The notes under the pieces were generated by a model. The model was not told the origin of the DNA. It searched no databases and was given only the letters and a program-made list of their open reading frames with translations. Made by a program: the position numbers and the translations under genes. From an uncultured Bacteroidales bacterium (GTDB taxonomy: Bacteria; Bacteroidota; Bacteroidia; Bacteroidales; UBA932), in the NCBI GenBank assembly GCA_900544815.1, contig UQWT01000001.1, forward strand, positions 1 through 64,000: a stretch of 64,000 bases of DNA. The letters are read 5' to 3'. Every line of letters begins with the position of its first letter. The first letter of the stretch is position 1. Below are positions 8,324-16,998 of the stretch, one piece after another.

Positions 8324-8748
8324 ACAAGCCTCAAATATATGCAAATTTCATGCTCTCATAAAATTTAATCTCCAAAACCAATTAAAATCATAATAAGCTT
8401 TAGCTTTAACCCTCTTTATTTAGTTTATAGCTAAAAGAAAACTGTTTTTCATCTTTACTCTATAAACTATAAACTTTTATAATGCTGTCTATACACTATT
8501 AACTATACACTTTCAACTAAATTAAGGCCAACGCCAAAGTATTATAACTCATAATCAGAAACAGTTCTTCTCTCCGTTGATTGACAAGTCGTTCACAACT
8601 GTATCTAATTACCATCTATCCTTTCTGTCCTCTCCTTACCCTAAATTAGCCAAAACTAACGCCAAAGCTAAATTTTTTTGATTTGGAAGGGATATTTCTT
8701 TTTTTTATGTAAATTTGAACTTTAATAATTCCTAAACTTTTCACCAAG
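8324..8748. repeat. Interspersed repeat copy B and promoter region of the GltS gene
   Basis: About 300 bases (8391-8680) are related to the 30.3 kb copy in inverse orientation. Features are the AT-rich module (8420-8520), a hexamer-like stretch GGCCAACGCCAAAG (8527-8540), and a near-perfect inverted repeat (TCAGAAACAGTT at 8555-8566, AACTGTATCTAA at 8597-8608). A related sequence with CTAACGCCAAAGC follows (about 8640-8680). There is no coding potential. This copy has the empty site corresponding to the 125-base insert in the 30.4 kb copy. A -7 box for the next gene lies at 8710-8717. Confidence 0.7.
8710..8717 (+). promoter_or_regulatory. -7 box for the GltS-type symporter gene
   Basis: TAAATTTG matches TAnnTTTG 31 bases before the ATG. 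The nearest upstream TTG (8683-8685) is 24 bases away, longer than the usual 19-21. Confidence 0.35.
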
Positions 8749-10119
8749 ATGCTTATAGATGTATCCTCTTTTACCCCATGGACCTTTTTTACAGATATGG
8801 GGTTCATTTCACTTCTTATTCTAATTGGAAAACTCATAAGGGTTAAACTGAAAATAGTGCAGAAGCTGTTTATCCCGCCAAGTCTTATTGCCGGTGCTCT
8901 GGGTCTTACTTTTGGCCCTAACGGTTTGGGGTGGCTACCTTTGTCGGGAAACTTGGGAAGTTATGCCTCTGTCCTTATAGCGTTGGTATTCGGCGCATTG
9001 CCGTTATCTTCTTCTAACGTTAAGCTCAAAGAGGTTGCAGGGCGTGTTGGCCCTATGTGGGCGTATGCGCAGATAGGTCTGCTGTTGCAGTGGGCTTTAG
9101 CCGGTCTGTTTGGCCTGTTTGTACTTAAGCTTATATGGCCTTCGCTCAACGATGCGTTTGGTACAATGCTGTCTACCGGTTTTTACGGAGGGCACGGAAC
9201 GGCGGCGGCAATTGGTGCTGCTTTTAACGGTCTTGGTTGGGATGAGGCTGAGAGTCTTGGCATGACAACTGCTACCGTTGGAGTGGTATGTGCAATCATC
9301 TTTGGTTTGATATTTATCAAATGGGCGGCAGCTCACAAACATACGGCTTTCATTGCAGATTTTAAGGATCTTCCCGACGATCTACGCAGTGGCCTTGTGC
9401 CCGAGGACAGGCGTAAGTCTATGGGGCAGGCAACAACATCATCTATCTCCATTGAGCCTCTTACTTTCCATTTAGCCCTTATCTTTATGGTGGCACTTGG
9501 AGGTTATCTCATAAGTGTTTTGGTTAAAAATCATTTTCACGGATTGGAGCTTCCTGTTTTCAGCTGTGCCTTTATTGTTGGCTTGCTGTTTAAACAGAGC
9601 TTCAACAAACTGAACATAAGCAACTATATCTGTACAGACACCATATCGAGACTTTCAAGTATGTTTACAGATCTATTGGTGGCATTTGGTGTTTCTGCCA
9701 TAAAGTTGGGTGTGGTTGTAAAGTATGCCGTTCCGCTGATAGTAATGTTATTGTTCGGCGTAATAATGGTCTTCTTTATAACGTTTGTGTTCGGACGTCT
9801 GTATTCAAGAACATATTGGTTTGAGAGGAGTATATTTGCTTGGGGATGGTGGACAGGCACAATGGCTATGGGGATAGCGTTGCTTAGAATCGTTGATCCT
9901 GAGGGGCGAAGCAAGGCTATGGATGATTATGCTTTGGCTTACCTGCCGGTAGCTCCTGTGGAGATTTTAGTAATTACTTTTGTCCCTATAATGTTTGCTA
10001 ACGGAATGGGGCTTTGGATGTCTCTCATCTGCTTGGCCGGCGCTTTGGTAACTATTCTTATATCATGGAAATTTGACTGGCTTAAAAAGTCACCCGAACA
10101 ACATGAGTATCTTAAATAG
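8749..10119 (+). CDS. Sodium:glutamate symporter family (GltS/ESS) transporter
   Basis: 456 residues, hydrophobic throughout with about ten or more membrane helices. The signature 'STGFYGGHGTAAAIGAAF' (near residue 140) matches the conserved GxGHGT loop of GltS, and 'FAWGWWTGTMAMGIALLR' is the second inverted-repeat loop. Family members import glutamate with sodium at the inner membrane; some Bacteroidota members may carry other anions, so the substrate is inferred. It is flanked by intergenic repeats on both sides and looks monocistronic. A TTGTCGGGAA motif lies at 8941-8950. Confidence 0.85.
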   Translation: MLIDVSSFTPWTFFTDMGFISLLILIGKLIRVKLKIVQKLFIPPSLIAGALGLTFGPNGLGWLPLSGNLGSYASVLIALVFGALPLSSSNVKLKEVAGRVGPMWAYAQIGLLLQWALAGLFGLFVLKLIWPSLNDAFGTMLSTGFYGGHGTAAAIGAAFNGLGWDEAESLGMTTATVGVVCAIIFGLIFIKWAAAHKHTAFIADFKDLPDDLRSGLVPEDRRKSMGQATTSSISIEPLTFHLALIFMVALGGYLISVLVKNHFHGLELPVFSCAFIVGLLFKQSFNKLNISNYICTDTISRLSSMFTDLLVAFGVSAIKLGVVVKYAVPLIVMLLFGVIMVFFITFVFGRLYSRTYWFERSIFAWGWWTGTMAMGIALLRIVDPEGRSKAMDDYALAYLPVAPVEILVITFVPIMFANGMGLWMSLICLAGALVTILISWKFDWLKKSPEQHEYLK

Positions 10120-10436
10120 GACTAAAATAATGAATGTATAAGATTATAGTATGATATTGCCAACGCCATATTAGTTTATTGTTTATAGTCAGTTAATTAG
10201 TTTATTGGTTATGGTTTATAGTTTAAAGTCAGATAATTAGTTTATTGTTTTTAAGTTGAAAGTTTCTTACTTTAAGCTTTACTGCTATTAACTTAAAAAC
10301 TGTCTATACACTATAAACTTTCAACTCTTAACTTTTATTTGGCTTTAGCTAGTTTAATTTTGATAGCTAACGCCAATGCCAAAGCCGCTTAGATTTGGCT
10401 ATTTTTTAACGAACTATTGCTTAGTTATTAGAGGTT
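10120..10436 (+). repeat. Interspersed repeat copy C
   Basis: A 317-base non-coding gap. From 10160 it carries GCCAACGCCAT and then several TAGTTTATTG-like AT-rich units (10170-10260). The AT-rich module follows ('CTATACACTATAAACTTTCA', about 10304-10323), then the 35-base core on the plus strand (10342-10376), which differs from copy A at two positions. It ends in CGCCAATGCCAAAGCC. No clear promoter for the dipeptidase gene was seen. Confidence 0.7.
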
Positions 10437-11624
10437 ATGATTAAAGTTTACAGGTTTTTTCTTTTCGCTTTACTGATGACAGTTTTGTCGGGAAGCGTAT
10501 TACAGGCTAAAAATGAAAAGAAGTTCGCCGACAGAGCCTACAAAAAGGCTGAGGCCGGATTGCCTCTTACCGAGGCCGAAATAAAGGTGGTTGCGGATTC
10601 TGTACACAGGCGTTATCCCACCTTAGACACGCACAACGATACGGCAACGTATTGGAATCACCCTGATGGTGACTACGGTGTGAAAAAAGGGCAGGTCTCT
10701 TTTGAAAAGATGAGGCAGGGAGGCTTGGACGGGGCGTTCTTTGCCGTATATTTAGATCCGGGGCCAATAGACAAGCATAGCTTGGATTCGGTTAAGGCGC
10801 ATGCAGACAATGAGTTTGAGCTTTGCCACAGATATATGGCAGCACATTCGGATGAGGCTGCGTATGCATATAGGGCCGGTGATGTAGATAGCCTTAAAAG
10901 GATAGGTAAACGTATTGTGGTTCAAGCTATTGAAAATGGTTATCCTATTGGTTGGGATATAAATAACGTTAAGCATTATTATGATTTGGGGGTAAGGGCC
11001 ATTACTTTGAGCCATAATGGCCATAATACTATTTGTGATGCGGCCATGGATAAGAAGCCCCCAATGTATGGAGGGTTGTCTCCGTTTGGCATTGAGGTAA
11101 TTAAAGAGATGAACAGGCTTGGAATAATGATAGATCTGTCTCATGGTGCCTCCTCTACTTTGGCAGATGTGTTGAAATATTCTGCAGCTCCTATAATTGC
11201 CTCTCATTCCGGAGCAAGGGCTATAAAGGATCATAAAAGGAATCTTACAGATGACGAACTTAGGGCAATAGCTGCCAATGGTGGTACAATACAGGTTGCC
11301 ACGGGGCGTTATTTCCTTTCAACCTTGCCTAAGAATGAGGTTGGAGTCTCTATCCTTTGCGATCATATAATGCATGTCATTGAGGTTGCCGGTGAGGATC
11401 ATGTGGGAATAGGTACCGATTTCGACGGCGGCGGCGGTGTAGTAGGATTAGAGGATGTTTCAAAGATGAAGGAGATAACATATGAGCTGCTTAGAAGAGG
11501 GCTTACTCCTGCTCAGTTGGGCAAGTTCTGGGGAGGGAATATCCTTAGGGTCTGGAGGGATGTTGAAAAGGTTTCGTTCATTCTTTCCCAAAACGAAAAA
11601 AATAGAATTTTTTCATATTTGTAA
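10437..11624 (+). CDS. Membrane dipeptidase (peptidase family M19)
   Basis: 395 residues. A signal peptide (about 1-24, ending near LQA) is followed by the M19 barrel: LDTHNDTA (first zinc ligands), MIDLSHGAS, IIASHSGARA, and HVGIGTDFDG near the C-terminus. Such enzymes hydrolyse dipeptides in the periplasm or at the membrane. It is bounded by repeat copy C upstream and the rplP promoter downstream, and no terminator of its own is obvious. TTGTCGGGAAG falls inside the signal-peptide codons (10485-10495). Confidence 0.9.
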   Translation: MIKVYRFFLFALLMTVLSGSVLQAKNEKKFADRAYKKAEAGLPLTEAEIKVVADSVHRRYPTLDTHNDTATYWNHPDGDYGVKKGQVSFEKMRQGGLDGAFFAVYLDPGPIDKHSLDSVKAHADNEFELCHRYMAAHSDEAAYAYRAGDVDSLKRIGKRIVVQAIENGYPIGWDINNVKHYYDLGVRAITLSHNGHNTICDAAMDKKPPMYGGLSPFGIEVIKEMNRLGIMIDLSHGASSTLADVLKYSAAPIIASHSGARAIKDHKRNLTDDELRAIAANGGTIQVATGRYFLSTLPKNEVGVSILCDHIMHVIEVAGEDHVGIGTDFDGGGGVVGLEDVSKMKEITYELLRRGLTPAQLGKFWGGNILRVWRDVEKVSFILSQNEKNRIFSYL

Positions 11625-11692
11625 CTGTGTGAAAACAACTATTTTATGTTGAAAAAAAAATTGCCAAAATGTTGTTTTTTTGAGCAAAAAAG

Positions 11693-11722
11693 TTGTTATG
11701 TGAGGAAATTTGTGTATATTTG
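11693..11722 (+). promoter_or_regulatory. Promoter of the rplP-rplQ ribosomal operon
   Basis: TTG (11693-11695), a 19-base spacer, and TATATTTG (11715-11722) form a perfect match to the Bacteroidota promoter layout. Transcription should start near 11729, giving a leader of about 85 bases before rplP. It gives this operon an independent start in the absence of the S10-half genes. Confidence 0.7.
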
Positions 11723-11734
11723 CAATCCCGAAAT

Positions 11735-11798
11735 TTAGCTCCGTTACAGCTAAGTGTTTGAGGGATAAGAAGTTAAAGAATTACAATATTTTATTGTA
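11735..11798 (+). promoter_or_regulatory. Leader hairpins upstream of rplP
   Basis: Two inverted repeats sit in the predicted leader: TTAGCT (11735-11740) with AGCTAA (11748-11753), and TACAAT (11782-11787) with ATTGTA (11793-11798). They could be regulatory, since ribosomal operons are often self-controlled through leader RNA. There is no direct evidence of function. Confidence 0.3.
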
Positions 11799-11814
11799 TT
11801 AAATTGTAAAAGTA

Positions 11815-12234
11815 ATGTTACAACCAAAGAAAACCAAATTTAGAAGGCAGCAGAAAGGCCGCATGAAAGGCATCGCTCAAAGAGGTAGCCAGTTGGCATT
11901 TGGATCATTTGGAATCAAGACTCTTGAGTCATGCTGGATGACAGGTCAGCAGATTGAGGCTGCGCGTCAGGCTGTAGTTCGTTATATGAAACGTGAAGGA
12001 AAGATTTGGATTAGAATCTTCCCCGATAAGCCATACACCAGAAAGCCTGCCGAGGTTCGTATGGGTAAAGGAAAAGGTGCTCCAGAGGGATTTGTTGCTC
12101 CGGTTACTCCCGGTAGAATGCTTATTGAGGTTGAGGGTGTTCCAATGGAGGTTGCTAAAGAGGCACTTCGCTTGGGCGCTCAGAAACTTCCTGTTACTAC
12201 AAAGTTTGTGGTACGTAGAGATTTTGTTGAATAA
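11815..12234 (+). CDS. rplP: 50S ribosomal protein L16
   Basis: 139 residues with the conserved opening '[19 protein letters not shown]' and '[15 protein letters not shown]' near residue 82. L16 sits near the A site and central protuberance of the 50S subunit. It is the first gene of the block here. In most Bacteroidota rpsC, rplV, rpsS, rplB and others come directly before it, but here the upstream neighbour is the M19 dipeptidase. Confidence 0.98.
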   Translation: MLQPKKTKFRRQQKGRMKGIAQRGSQLAFGSFGIKTLESCWMTGQQIEAARQAVVRYMKREGKIWIRIFPDKPYTRKPAEVRMGKGKGAPEGFVAPVTPGRMLIEVEGVPMEVAKEALRLGAQKLPVTTKFVVRRDFVE

Positions 12235-12254
12235 TTTTAATGGAGAATCAGAGA

Positions 12255-12455
12255 ATGAAAATAGCAGAAGTACGTGCAATGTCTGTAAAGGATTTACAGG
12301 AGCGTATTGAGCAGGAGAAAACTGCTCTCAACACTATGAAGATGAATCATGCCATCTCTCCATTAGAGGATTCATCTAAATTAAGCAAGGCAAGAAAAGA
12401 TATAGCAAAAATGCTCACAGTGCTTGGTGAGAAACTAAACCAGGACCAAAAATAG
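12255..12455 (+). CDS. rpmC: 50S ribosomal protein L29
   Basis: 66 residues from the ATG at 12255 (MKIAEVRAMSVKDLQ), which fits family N-termini; an in-frame ATG at 12240 would add five residues. It contains the conserved 'LNTMKMNHAISPLED' stretch. L29 lies at the peptide exit region of the 50S subunit. It follows rplP as in standard operons. Confidence 0.95.
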   Translation: MKIAEVRAMSVKDLQERIEQEKTALNTMKMNHAISPLEDSSKLSKARKDIAKMLTVLGEKLNQDQK

Positions 12456-12461
12456 TCATCA

Positions 12462-12716
12462 ATGGAAAGAAATCTTCGTAAAGAAAGAATAGGTGTAGTG
12501 GTTAGTAACAAAATGGATCGCTCTATTATTGTTGCTGTTAAAGAAAAAGAGAAACACCCTATTTACGGAAAGTTCGTAAATAAAACCACTAAGTTTGTGG
12601 CTCACGATGAAAAAAATGAGTGCAGTGAAGGAGATACTGTAAGGATTATGGAAACTCGTCCTTTAAGCAAGACCAAACGCTGGAGATTAGTAGAAATAGT
12701 AGAAAAAGTTAAATAA
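12462..12716 (+). CDS. rpsQ: 30S ribosomal protein S17
   Basis: 84 residues with the S17 core '[19 protein letters not shown]' and '[16 protein letters not shown]'. It is a primary 16S rRNA binder of the 30S body. Six bases follow the rpmC stop and two precede rplN, so it is tightly co-transcribed. Confidence 0.97.
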   Translation: MERNLRKERIGVVVSNKMDRSIIVAVKEKEKHPIYGKFVNKTTKFVAHDEKNECSEGDTVRIMETRPLSKTKRWRLVEIVEKVK

Positions 12717-12718
12717 CG

Positions 12719-13084
12719 ATGATACAGCAAGAATCAAGATTAATGGTAGCGGACAACAGTGGTGCAAAGGAGGTTCTTTGTATCCGTGTTCTTGGTGGTA
12801 CACGCCGCCGCTATGCAAGTGTTGGCGACAAGATAGTTGTTGCCGTTAAGAGTGCCATCCCGGGGGCTGATGCCAAGAAGGGTTCGGTATCTAAGGCAGT
12901 TGTGGTTCGTACAAAAAAAGAGATCCGTCGTCCGGATGGTTCTTATATCAGATTCGATGAGAACGCATGTGTTCTTTTGAACAATCAGGGTGAGGTTCGC
13001 GGAACTCGTATTTTTGGACCTGTTGCCCGTGAATTGCGTGATAATTATATGAAAATTGTTTCCTTGGCACCTGAGGTACTATAA
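12719..13084 (+). CDS. rplN: 50S ribosomal protein L14
   Basis: 121 residues, the usual length, with '[18 protein letters not shown]' at the N-terminus and '[13 protein letters not shown]' near the C-terminus. It binds 23S rRNA at the subunit interface. The order rpsQ-rplN-rplX is standard. Confidence 0.98.
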   Translation: MIQQESRLMVADNSGAKEVLCIRVLGGTRRRYASVGDKIVVAVKSAIPGADAKKGSVSKAVVVRTKKEIRRPDGSYIRFDENACVLLNNQGEVRGTRIFGPVARELRDNYMKIVSLAPEVL

Positions 13085-13102
13085 TAATAAGGAATAGTAA
13101 TT

Positions 13103-13426
13103 ATGAATAAGAAGTTACATATTAAGAAAGGTGATATGGTTTTTGTTAACGCTGGTGAGGAAAAGGGTAAAACCGGTAAAGTGCTTAGCGTAGACAGAGA
13201 TAAGAACCGTGCCATTGTTGAGGGACTCAACTTGGTAAGCAAAAATACTAAGCCTAATGCAAAGAACCCTCAGGGAGGAATCGTTAAGCAGGAAGCTGGT
13301 ATTCATATTTCAAATTTGCAGGTTGTAGATCCTGTTAAAGGTGGTGCAACTAAAATTGGTCGTCGTCTTAACGATAAAGGAAAACTTGTTCGTTATGCAA
13401 AAAAATCCGGGGAGGAAATTAAATAA
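13103..13426 (+). CDS. rplX: 50S ribosomal protein L24
   Basis: 107 residues with a KOW motif at the start ('[20 protein letters not shown]') and '[14 protein letters not shown]'. It is an early 50S assembly protein. Its stop codon shares one base with the rplE start (TAATG), so translation is coupled. Confidence 0.97.
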   Translation: MNKKLHIKKGDMVFVNAGEEKGKTGKVLSVDRDKNRAIVEGLNLVSKNTKPNAKNPQGGIVKQEAGIHISNLQVVDPVKGGATKIGRRLNDKGKLVRYAKKSGEEIK

Positions 13427-14037
13427 TGGCAAAAGAGACAAAGAAAGCTGCAGCTCCTAAGGGTGGAGAACAGGTGAAAGTAGAAGGTTTTGTCCCTACT
13501 CTTCAGAAAAAATACAAAGATGAGATAGTTGGCAAACTCATGAAGGAGTTTGGTTATACATCTATCATGCAGGTTCCTAAATTGGTTAAGATTGTTATCA
13601 ACCAGGGTATGGGACAGGCTACTCAGGACAAGAAATTGGTTGAGGTTGCTCAGCAGGAGCTTACTGCCATCACTGGTCAGAAGGCTATGTTGACCTACTC
13701 AAGAAAGGATATTTCAAACTTCAAACTTCGTAAGGGTATGCCTATTGGAGTTAAAGTTACTCTTCGTAGAGAGAAGATGTATGAGTTCCTTGAGAGACTT
13801 ATTGCTATCTCTCTTCCTCGTATCAGAGACTTTAAAGGTATAGATGAGAAATTTGACGGTAAAGGCAATTATACCCTTGGTATAAAAGAGCAGATCATAT
13901 TCCCTGAAATTGATATCGACAAGATTACAAAGGTTTTGGGAATGGAGATTACTTTTGTAACCAATACAGAGAACGATGAGGCTGCTTATACACTTCTTCG
14001 TGAGTTTGGATTGCCTTTTAAAAACAGTAAGAAATAA
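13426..14037 (+). CDS. rplE: 50S ribosomal protein L5
   Basis: 203 residues. The core is standard ('[15 protein letters not shown]', '[15 protein letters not shown]', 'FPEIDIDKI'). The usual length is about 180, and the excess is a Lys/Ala-rich N-terminal stretch of some 20 residues. L5 binds 5S rRNA in the central protuberance. No better internal start is evident, because the upstream ATG overlaps the rplX stop. Confidence 0.97.
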   Translation: MAKETKKAAAPKGGEQVKVEGFVPTLQKKYKDEIVGKLMKEFGYTSIMQVPKLVKIVINQGMGQATQDKKLVEVAQQELTAITGQKAMLTYSRKDISNFKLRKGMPIGVKVTLRREKMYEFLERLIAISLPRIRDFKGIDEKFDGKGNYTLGIKEQIIFPEIDIDKITKVLGMEITFVTNTENDEAAYTLLREFGLPFKNSKK

Positions 14038-14055
14038 TCTAAAGAGAGATAGATA

Positions 14056-14325
14056 ATGGCAAAAGAATCAATGAAGGCACGCGAGGTAAAACGCGCAAAG
14101 TTATGTGCCAAATATGCTGAGAAACGTAAAGCCCTTAAAGAGGCCGGCGACTATGCTGCTCTTGACAAGTTGCCTAAGAATGCAAGTCCGGTTCGTCTTC
14201 ACAACCGTTGTGCTCTTACCGGCAGGCCTAAAGGTTATATGCGTATTTTCGGCATCAGCCGTATCCAGTTCCGCGAAATGGCGAGCAAGGGCCTTATCCC
14301 CGGCGTACGCAAAGCAAGCTGGTAG
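14056..14325 (+). CDS. rpsN: 30S ribosomal protein S14 (zinc-free type)
   Basis: 89 residues. It has '[20 protein letters not shown]' and the C-terminus '[11 protein letters not shown]'. Only isolated cysteines are present, so it is the long zinc-independent form rather than the four-cysteine one. It acts in the 30S head. A 103-base gap, unusually long for this operon, follows. Confidence 0.96.
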   Translation: MAKESMKAREVKRAKLCAKYAEKRKALKEAGDYAALDKLPKNASPVRLHNRCALTGRPKGYMRIFGISRIQFREMASKGLIPGVRKASW

Positions 14326-14428
14326 TATTTATTATTAAACATTTTATTAACGTTGGATATCGGGCGCCGGCTCTCCGTTTTTGTCGGGAAGAGAATTAAA
14401 GGCGTCGAATCTTTTAAAAAATTAAAAA
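14326..14428 (+). other. Long rpsN-rpsH spacer with possible hairpin
   Basis: A non-coding gap with a GC-rich block (14360-14391). CTCTCCG (about 14371-14377) can pair with CGGGAAGAG (14385-14393), leaving a two-base bulge. It contains the only intergenic copy of TTGTCGGGAAG (14381-14391). It could be a processing or regulatory site, or simply neutral; no T run makes it a clear terminator. Confidence 0.35.
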
Positions 14429-14824
14429 ATGACTGATCCAATTGCAGATTTTTTAACTCGCATTCGTAATGCTTCGGCTGCGGGTCACAAGACAGTTGAG
14501 ATTCCTTCATCTCGTATGAAGATTGAGTTAACCCGTGTTCTACATGAGAAGGGTTACATCCTTAGCTACAAAATTGTTGAAGGCAAACCTTTCAACACAA
14601 TCAAAATTGCTCTTAAATTCCATCCGGAGAGCAAGAGAGCTGCTATCAAAAAGATTATTCGTGTAAGTAAACCTGGTCTTAGACAGTATACCGGAGTTGC
14701 TGATATGCCAAGGGTACTTAATGGATTGGGTATCGCTATCCTTTCTACCTCTAAAGGTATCATTACAGATAAAGAGGCTAAGACAATGAATGTAGGTGGC
14801 GAGGTTATCTGCTACGTTTACTAA
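14429..14824 (+). CDS. rpsH: 30S ribosomal protein S8
   Basis: 131 residues with 'MTDPIADFLTRIRNASAAGH' and the C-terminal 'STSKGIITDKEA' and 'GGEVICYVY' segments. It is a primary 16S rRNA binder. In E. coli S8 represses the spc operon by binding near rplE; whether that holds here is unknown. Confidence 0.98.
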   Translation: MTDPIADFLTRIRNASAAGHKTVEIPSSRMKIELTRVLHEKGYILSYKIVEGKPFNTIKIALKFHPESKRAAIKKIIRVSKPGLRQYTGVADMPRVLNGLGIAILSTSKGIITDKEAKTMNVGGEVICYVY

Positions 14825-14865
14825 CGGATAATTAAATTAGTACTAAATTATAACAATTAATAAAA

Positions 14866-15426
14866 ATGTCAAGAATAGGAAAATTACCTGTAAGCCTTCC
14901 ACAAGCTGTTACAGTAACAGTAGGTTCTGACAATGTGGTTAAGGTTAAAGGCCCACTCGGTGAATTGACACAGAAGGTTGATCCTGATATTAAAGTAACC
15001 GTAGAGGGAGGCGTGGTACATGTAGAGAGACCTACAAACCAGCCGCGCCACAGATCGCTACATGGTTTGTACCGTGCACTTATACACAACATGGTTGTTG
15101 GTGTTTCAGAGGGCTTTACTGTTAAACAGGAGCTTGTTGGTGTTGGTTTCCGTGTAGAGGCTAAAGGCCAGATCCTTGAGTTCAGCCTTGGTTTCTCTCA
15201 TGATATTCACATGGAGCTTCCAAAAGAGATTAAACCTGAGGTAGAACCTGTTAAAAAGGGTGCTAACCCTGTATTGGTACTTAAGAGTGCAGATAAACAG
15301 CTTCTTGGAATGGTTGCTGCTAAGATTCGCTCTCTACGTAAACCAGAGCCTTACAAGGGTAAAGGTATTAAGTTTGTTGGTGAACAACTTCGTCGTAAGG
15401 CTGGTAAGTCTGCCGGCGCTAAATAA
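14866..15426 (+). CDS. rplF: 50S ribosomal protein L6
   Basis: 186 residues in two related domains. It opens with '[15 protein letters not shown]' and has the '[11 protein letters not shown]' signature near the C-terminus. It lies near the factor-binding site of the 50S subunit. Confidence 0.98.
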   Translation: MSRIGKLPVSLPQAVTVTVGSDNVVKVKGPLGELTQKVDPDIKVTVEGGVVHVERPTNQPRHRSLHGLYRALIHNMVVGVSEGFTVKQELVGVGFRVEAKGQILEFSLGFSHDIHMELPKEIKPEVEPVKKGANPVLVLKSADKQLLGMVAAKIRSLRKPEPYKGKGIKFVGEQLRRKAGKSAGAK

Positions 15427-15440
15427 TAAGGAGAAGGTTT

Positions 15441-15803
15441 ATGGCTTTAAATAAAATAGAAAGAAGACAGAGAATACGTTACCGTATTCGTAAAATAGTT
15501 AACGGTACTGCTGAACAGCCAAGAATGAGCGTGTTTAGAAGTAACAAGCAGATTTATGTTCAGTTTATAGATGATGTTAAAGGTGTTACATTGGCAGCTG
15601 CATCATCTTTGGATAAGAATCTTGCCGATGCTGTTAAAGGTAAAACTAATACCGAAATCGCAGCTATTGTTGGTAAAGCTGCTGCCGAGAAGGCTAAAGC
15701 AGCAGGTATTGAGAAGGTTTCATTCGATCGTGGAGGTTACCTTTATCATGGTAGAGTTAAAAGTTTGGCTGACGCCGCTCGTGAGGGTGGTCTTAAATTC
15801 TAG
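15441..15803 (+). CDS. rplR: 50S ribosomal protein L18
   Basis: 120 residues with the basic N-terminus and '[18 protein letters not shown]', ending in '[20 protein letters not shown]'. It binds 5S rRNA. It lies five bases before rpsE. Confidence 0.98.
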   Translation: MALNKIERRQRIRYRIRKIVNGTAEQPRMSVFRSNKQIYVQFIDDVKGVTLAAASSLDKNLADAVKGKTNTEIAAIVGKAAAEKAKAAGIEKVSFDRGGYLYHGRVKSLADAAREGGLKF

Positions 15804-15808
15804 GAACT

Positions 15809-16327
15809 ATGGCAGATATGAATGTAAAAAGAGTTAAAACTACCGAACTAGAGCTTAAAGACAGACTAGTTGCAGTTAGAAGAGTTACTAAAGTAACAAA
15901 AGGTGGTCGTCACTTCAGTTTTGCAGCAATAGTTGTTGTAGGTGATGAGAATGGTGTTGTTGGCTACGGACTTGGAAAGGCTAACGAGGTTACCACCGCT
16001 ATATCTAAAGGTGTAGAGGATGCTAAGAAGAATCTTATAAAGGTTCCTCTTAACAAGACTACTATTCCACACGAGCAGGTTGGAAAATTTGGAGGTGCTA
16101 ATGTATTCATGAAACCTGCTGCAGAGGGAACAGGACTAAAGGCCGGTGGTGCTATGCGTGCTGTTTTTGAGTCTGCAGGTATTCGTGACGTGTTGGCTAA
16201 ATCTAAAGGCTCATCAAACCCTCACAATCTTGTTAAGGCAACAGTTGCAGCTCTTGCAGAGATGCGTGATGCTTACACGATTGCCGGTTTGAGAGGTATT
16301 GCTATGAACAAAGTATTTAACGGTTAA
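15809..16327 (+). CDS. rpsE: 30S ribosomal protein S5
   Basis: 172 residues with '[20 protein letters not shown]' and '[16 protein letters not shown]', the canonical S5 domain. It takes part in decoding fidelity and the mRNA entry tunnel. The ATG at 15809 was chosen; a second one three codons later is possible. Confidence 0.97.
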   Translation: MADMNVKRVKTTELELKDRLVAVRRVTKVTKGGRHFSFAAIVVVGDENGVVGYGLGKANEVTTAISKGVEDAKKNLIKVPLNKTTIPHEQVGKFGGANVFMKPAAEGTGLKAGGAMRAVFESAGIRDVLAKSKGSSNPHNLVKATVAALAEMRDAYTIAGLRGIAMNKVFNG

Positions 16328-16340
16328 GGAGGAGACACAA

Positions 16341-16523
16341 ATGGCAAAAGTTAGAATTACTCAGACTAAAAGTAAGAATGGCGCTACAAAAAATCAAATA
16401 GCGTGTCTGCAGTCTTTAGGAATCCGCAAAATACATCACTCTGTAGAGGTTGAACTCGATCCTATACGTAAAGGTATGTTAGAGAGAGTTTTACATCTTG
16501 TTAAAGTTGAAGAAATTAGCTAA
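16341..16523 (+). CDS. rpmD: 50S ribosomal protein L30
   Basis: 60 residues with 'VRITQTKSKNGATKNQIACL' and 'LGIRKIHHSVEVE', the whole L30 fold. A good ribosome binding site (AAGGAGGAG at 16326-16334) precedes it. Confidence 0.97.
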   Translation: MAKVRITQTKSKNGATKNQIACLQSLGIRKIHHSVEVELDPIRKGMLERVLHLVKVEEIS

Positions 16524-16538
16524 TAGGAGATTTTAAGA

Positions 16539-16985
16539 ATGAAATTACATACATTAACCCCTTCTAAAGGTTCTCTTGGCAGAGAAAAAAGAATTGGCCG
16601 TGGTGAGGGTTCTGGTCACGGTGGTACATCTACACGTGGTCATAAAGGTGCTCAGTCACGTTCGGGATACTCTCGCAAGAAAGGTTTTGAGGGTGGTCAG
16701 ATGCCTATTCAGAGGCGTTTGCCTAAATACGGATTCAAGAATCCGAATAGAGTTGAATACAAAGCGATAAATCTGTCAAGCTTGCAGGCTCTTTACGAGA
16801 AGCATAACGTTACAGATATTACTGTAGATACATTGGTTGAATTTGGACTTGTTTCCGGAAAGGATTTGGTTAAGATCTTAGGAAATGGTGAGCTTAAGGC
16901 AAAGCTTAATGTCTCTGCCAACGCTTTCTCAAAATCTGCCATTGCTAAGATTGAAGCTGCACAAGGTTCAACAACTCTAATTTAA
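16539..16985 (+). CDS. rplO: 50S ribosomal protein L15
   Basis: 148 residues. The Gly/Arg-rich N-terminal extension ('GRGEGSGHGGTSTRGHKGA') threads into 23S rRNA and a globular C-terminal part follows. It lies immediately before secY, the standard arrangement. Confidence 0.98.
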   Translation: MKLHTLTPSKGSLGREKRIGRGEGSGHGGTSTRGHKGAQSRSGYSRKKGFEGGQMPIQRRLPKYGFKNPNRVEYKAINLSSLQALYEKHNVTDITVDTLVEFGLVSGKDLVKILGNGELKAKLNVSANAFSKSAIAKIEAAQGSTTLI

Positions 16986-16998
16986 CCTTATAACCCTT

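Noticed and set aside
13426..13485. Later start for rplE removing the N-terminal extension
   Set aside because: The upstream ATG overlaps the rplX stop in a coupled arrangement and no internal ATG lies at the core boundary.
14326..14428. Missing small gene between rpsN and rpsH
   Set aside because: No frame of useful length; no ribosomal gene normally lies here.
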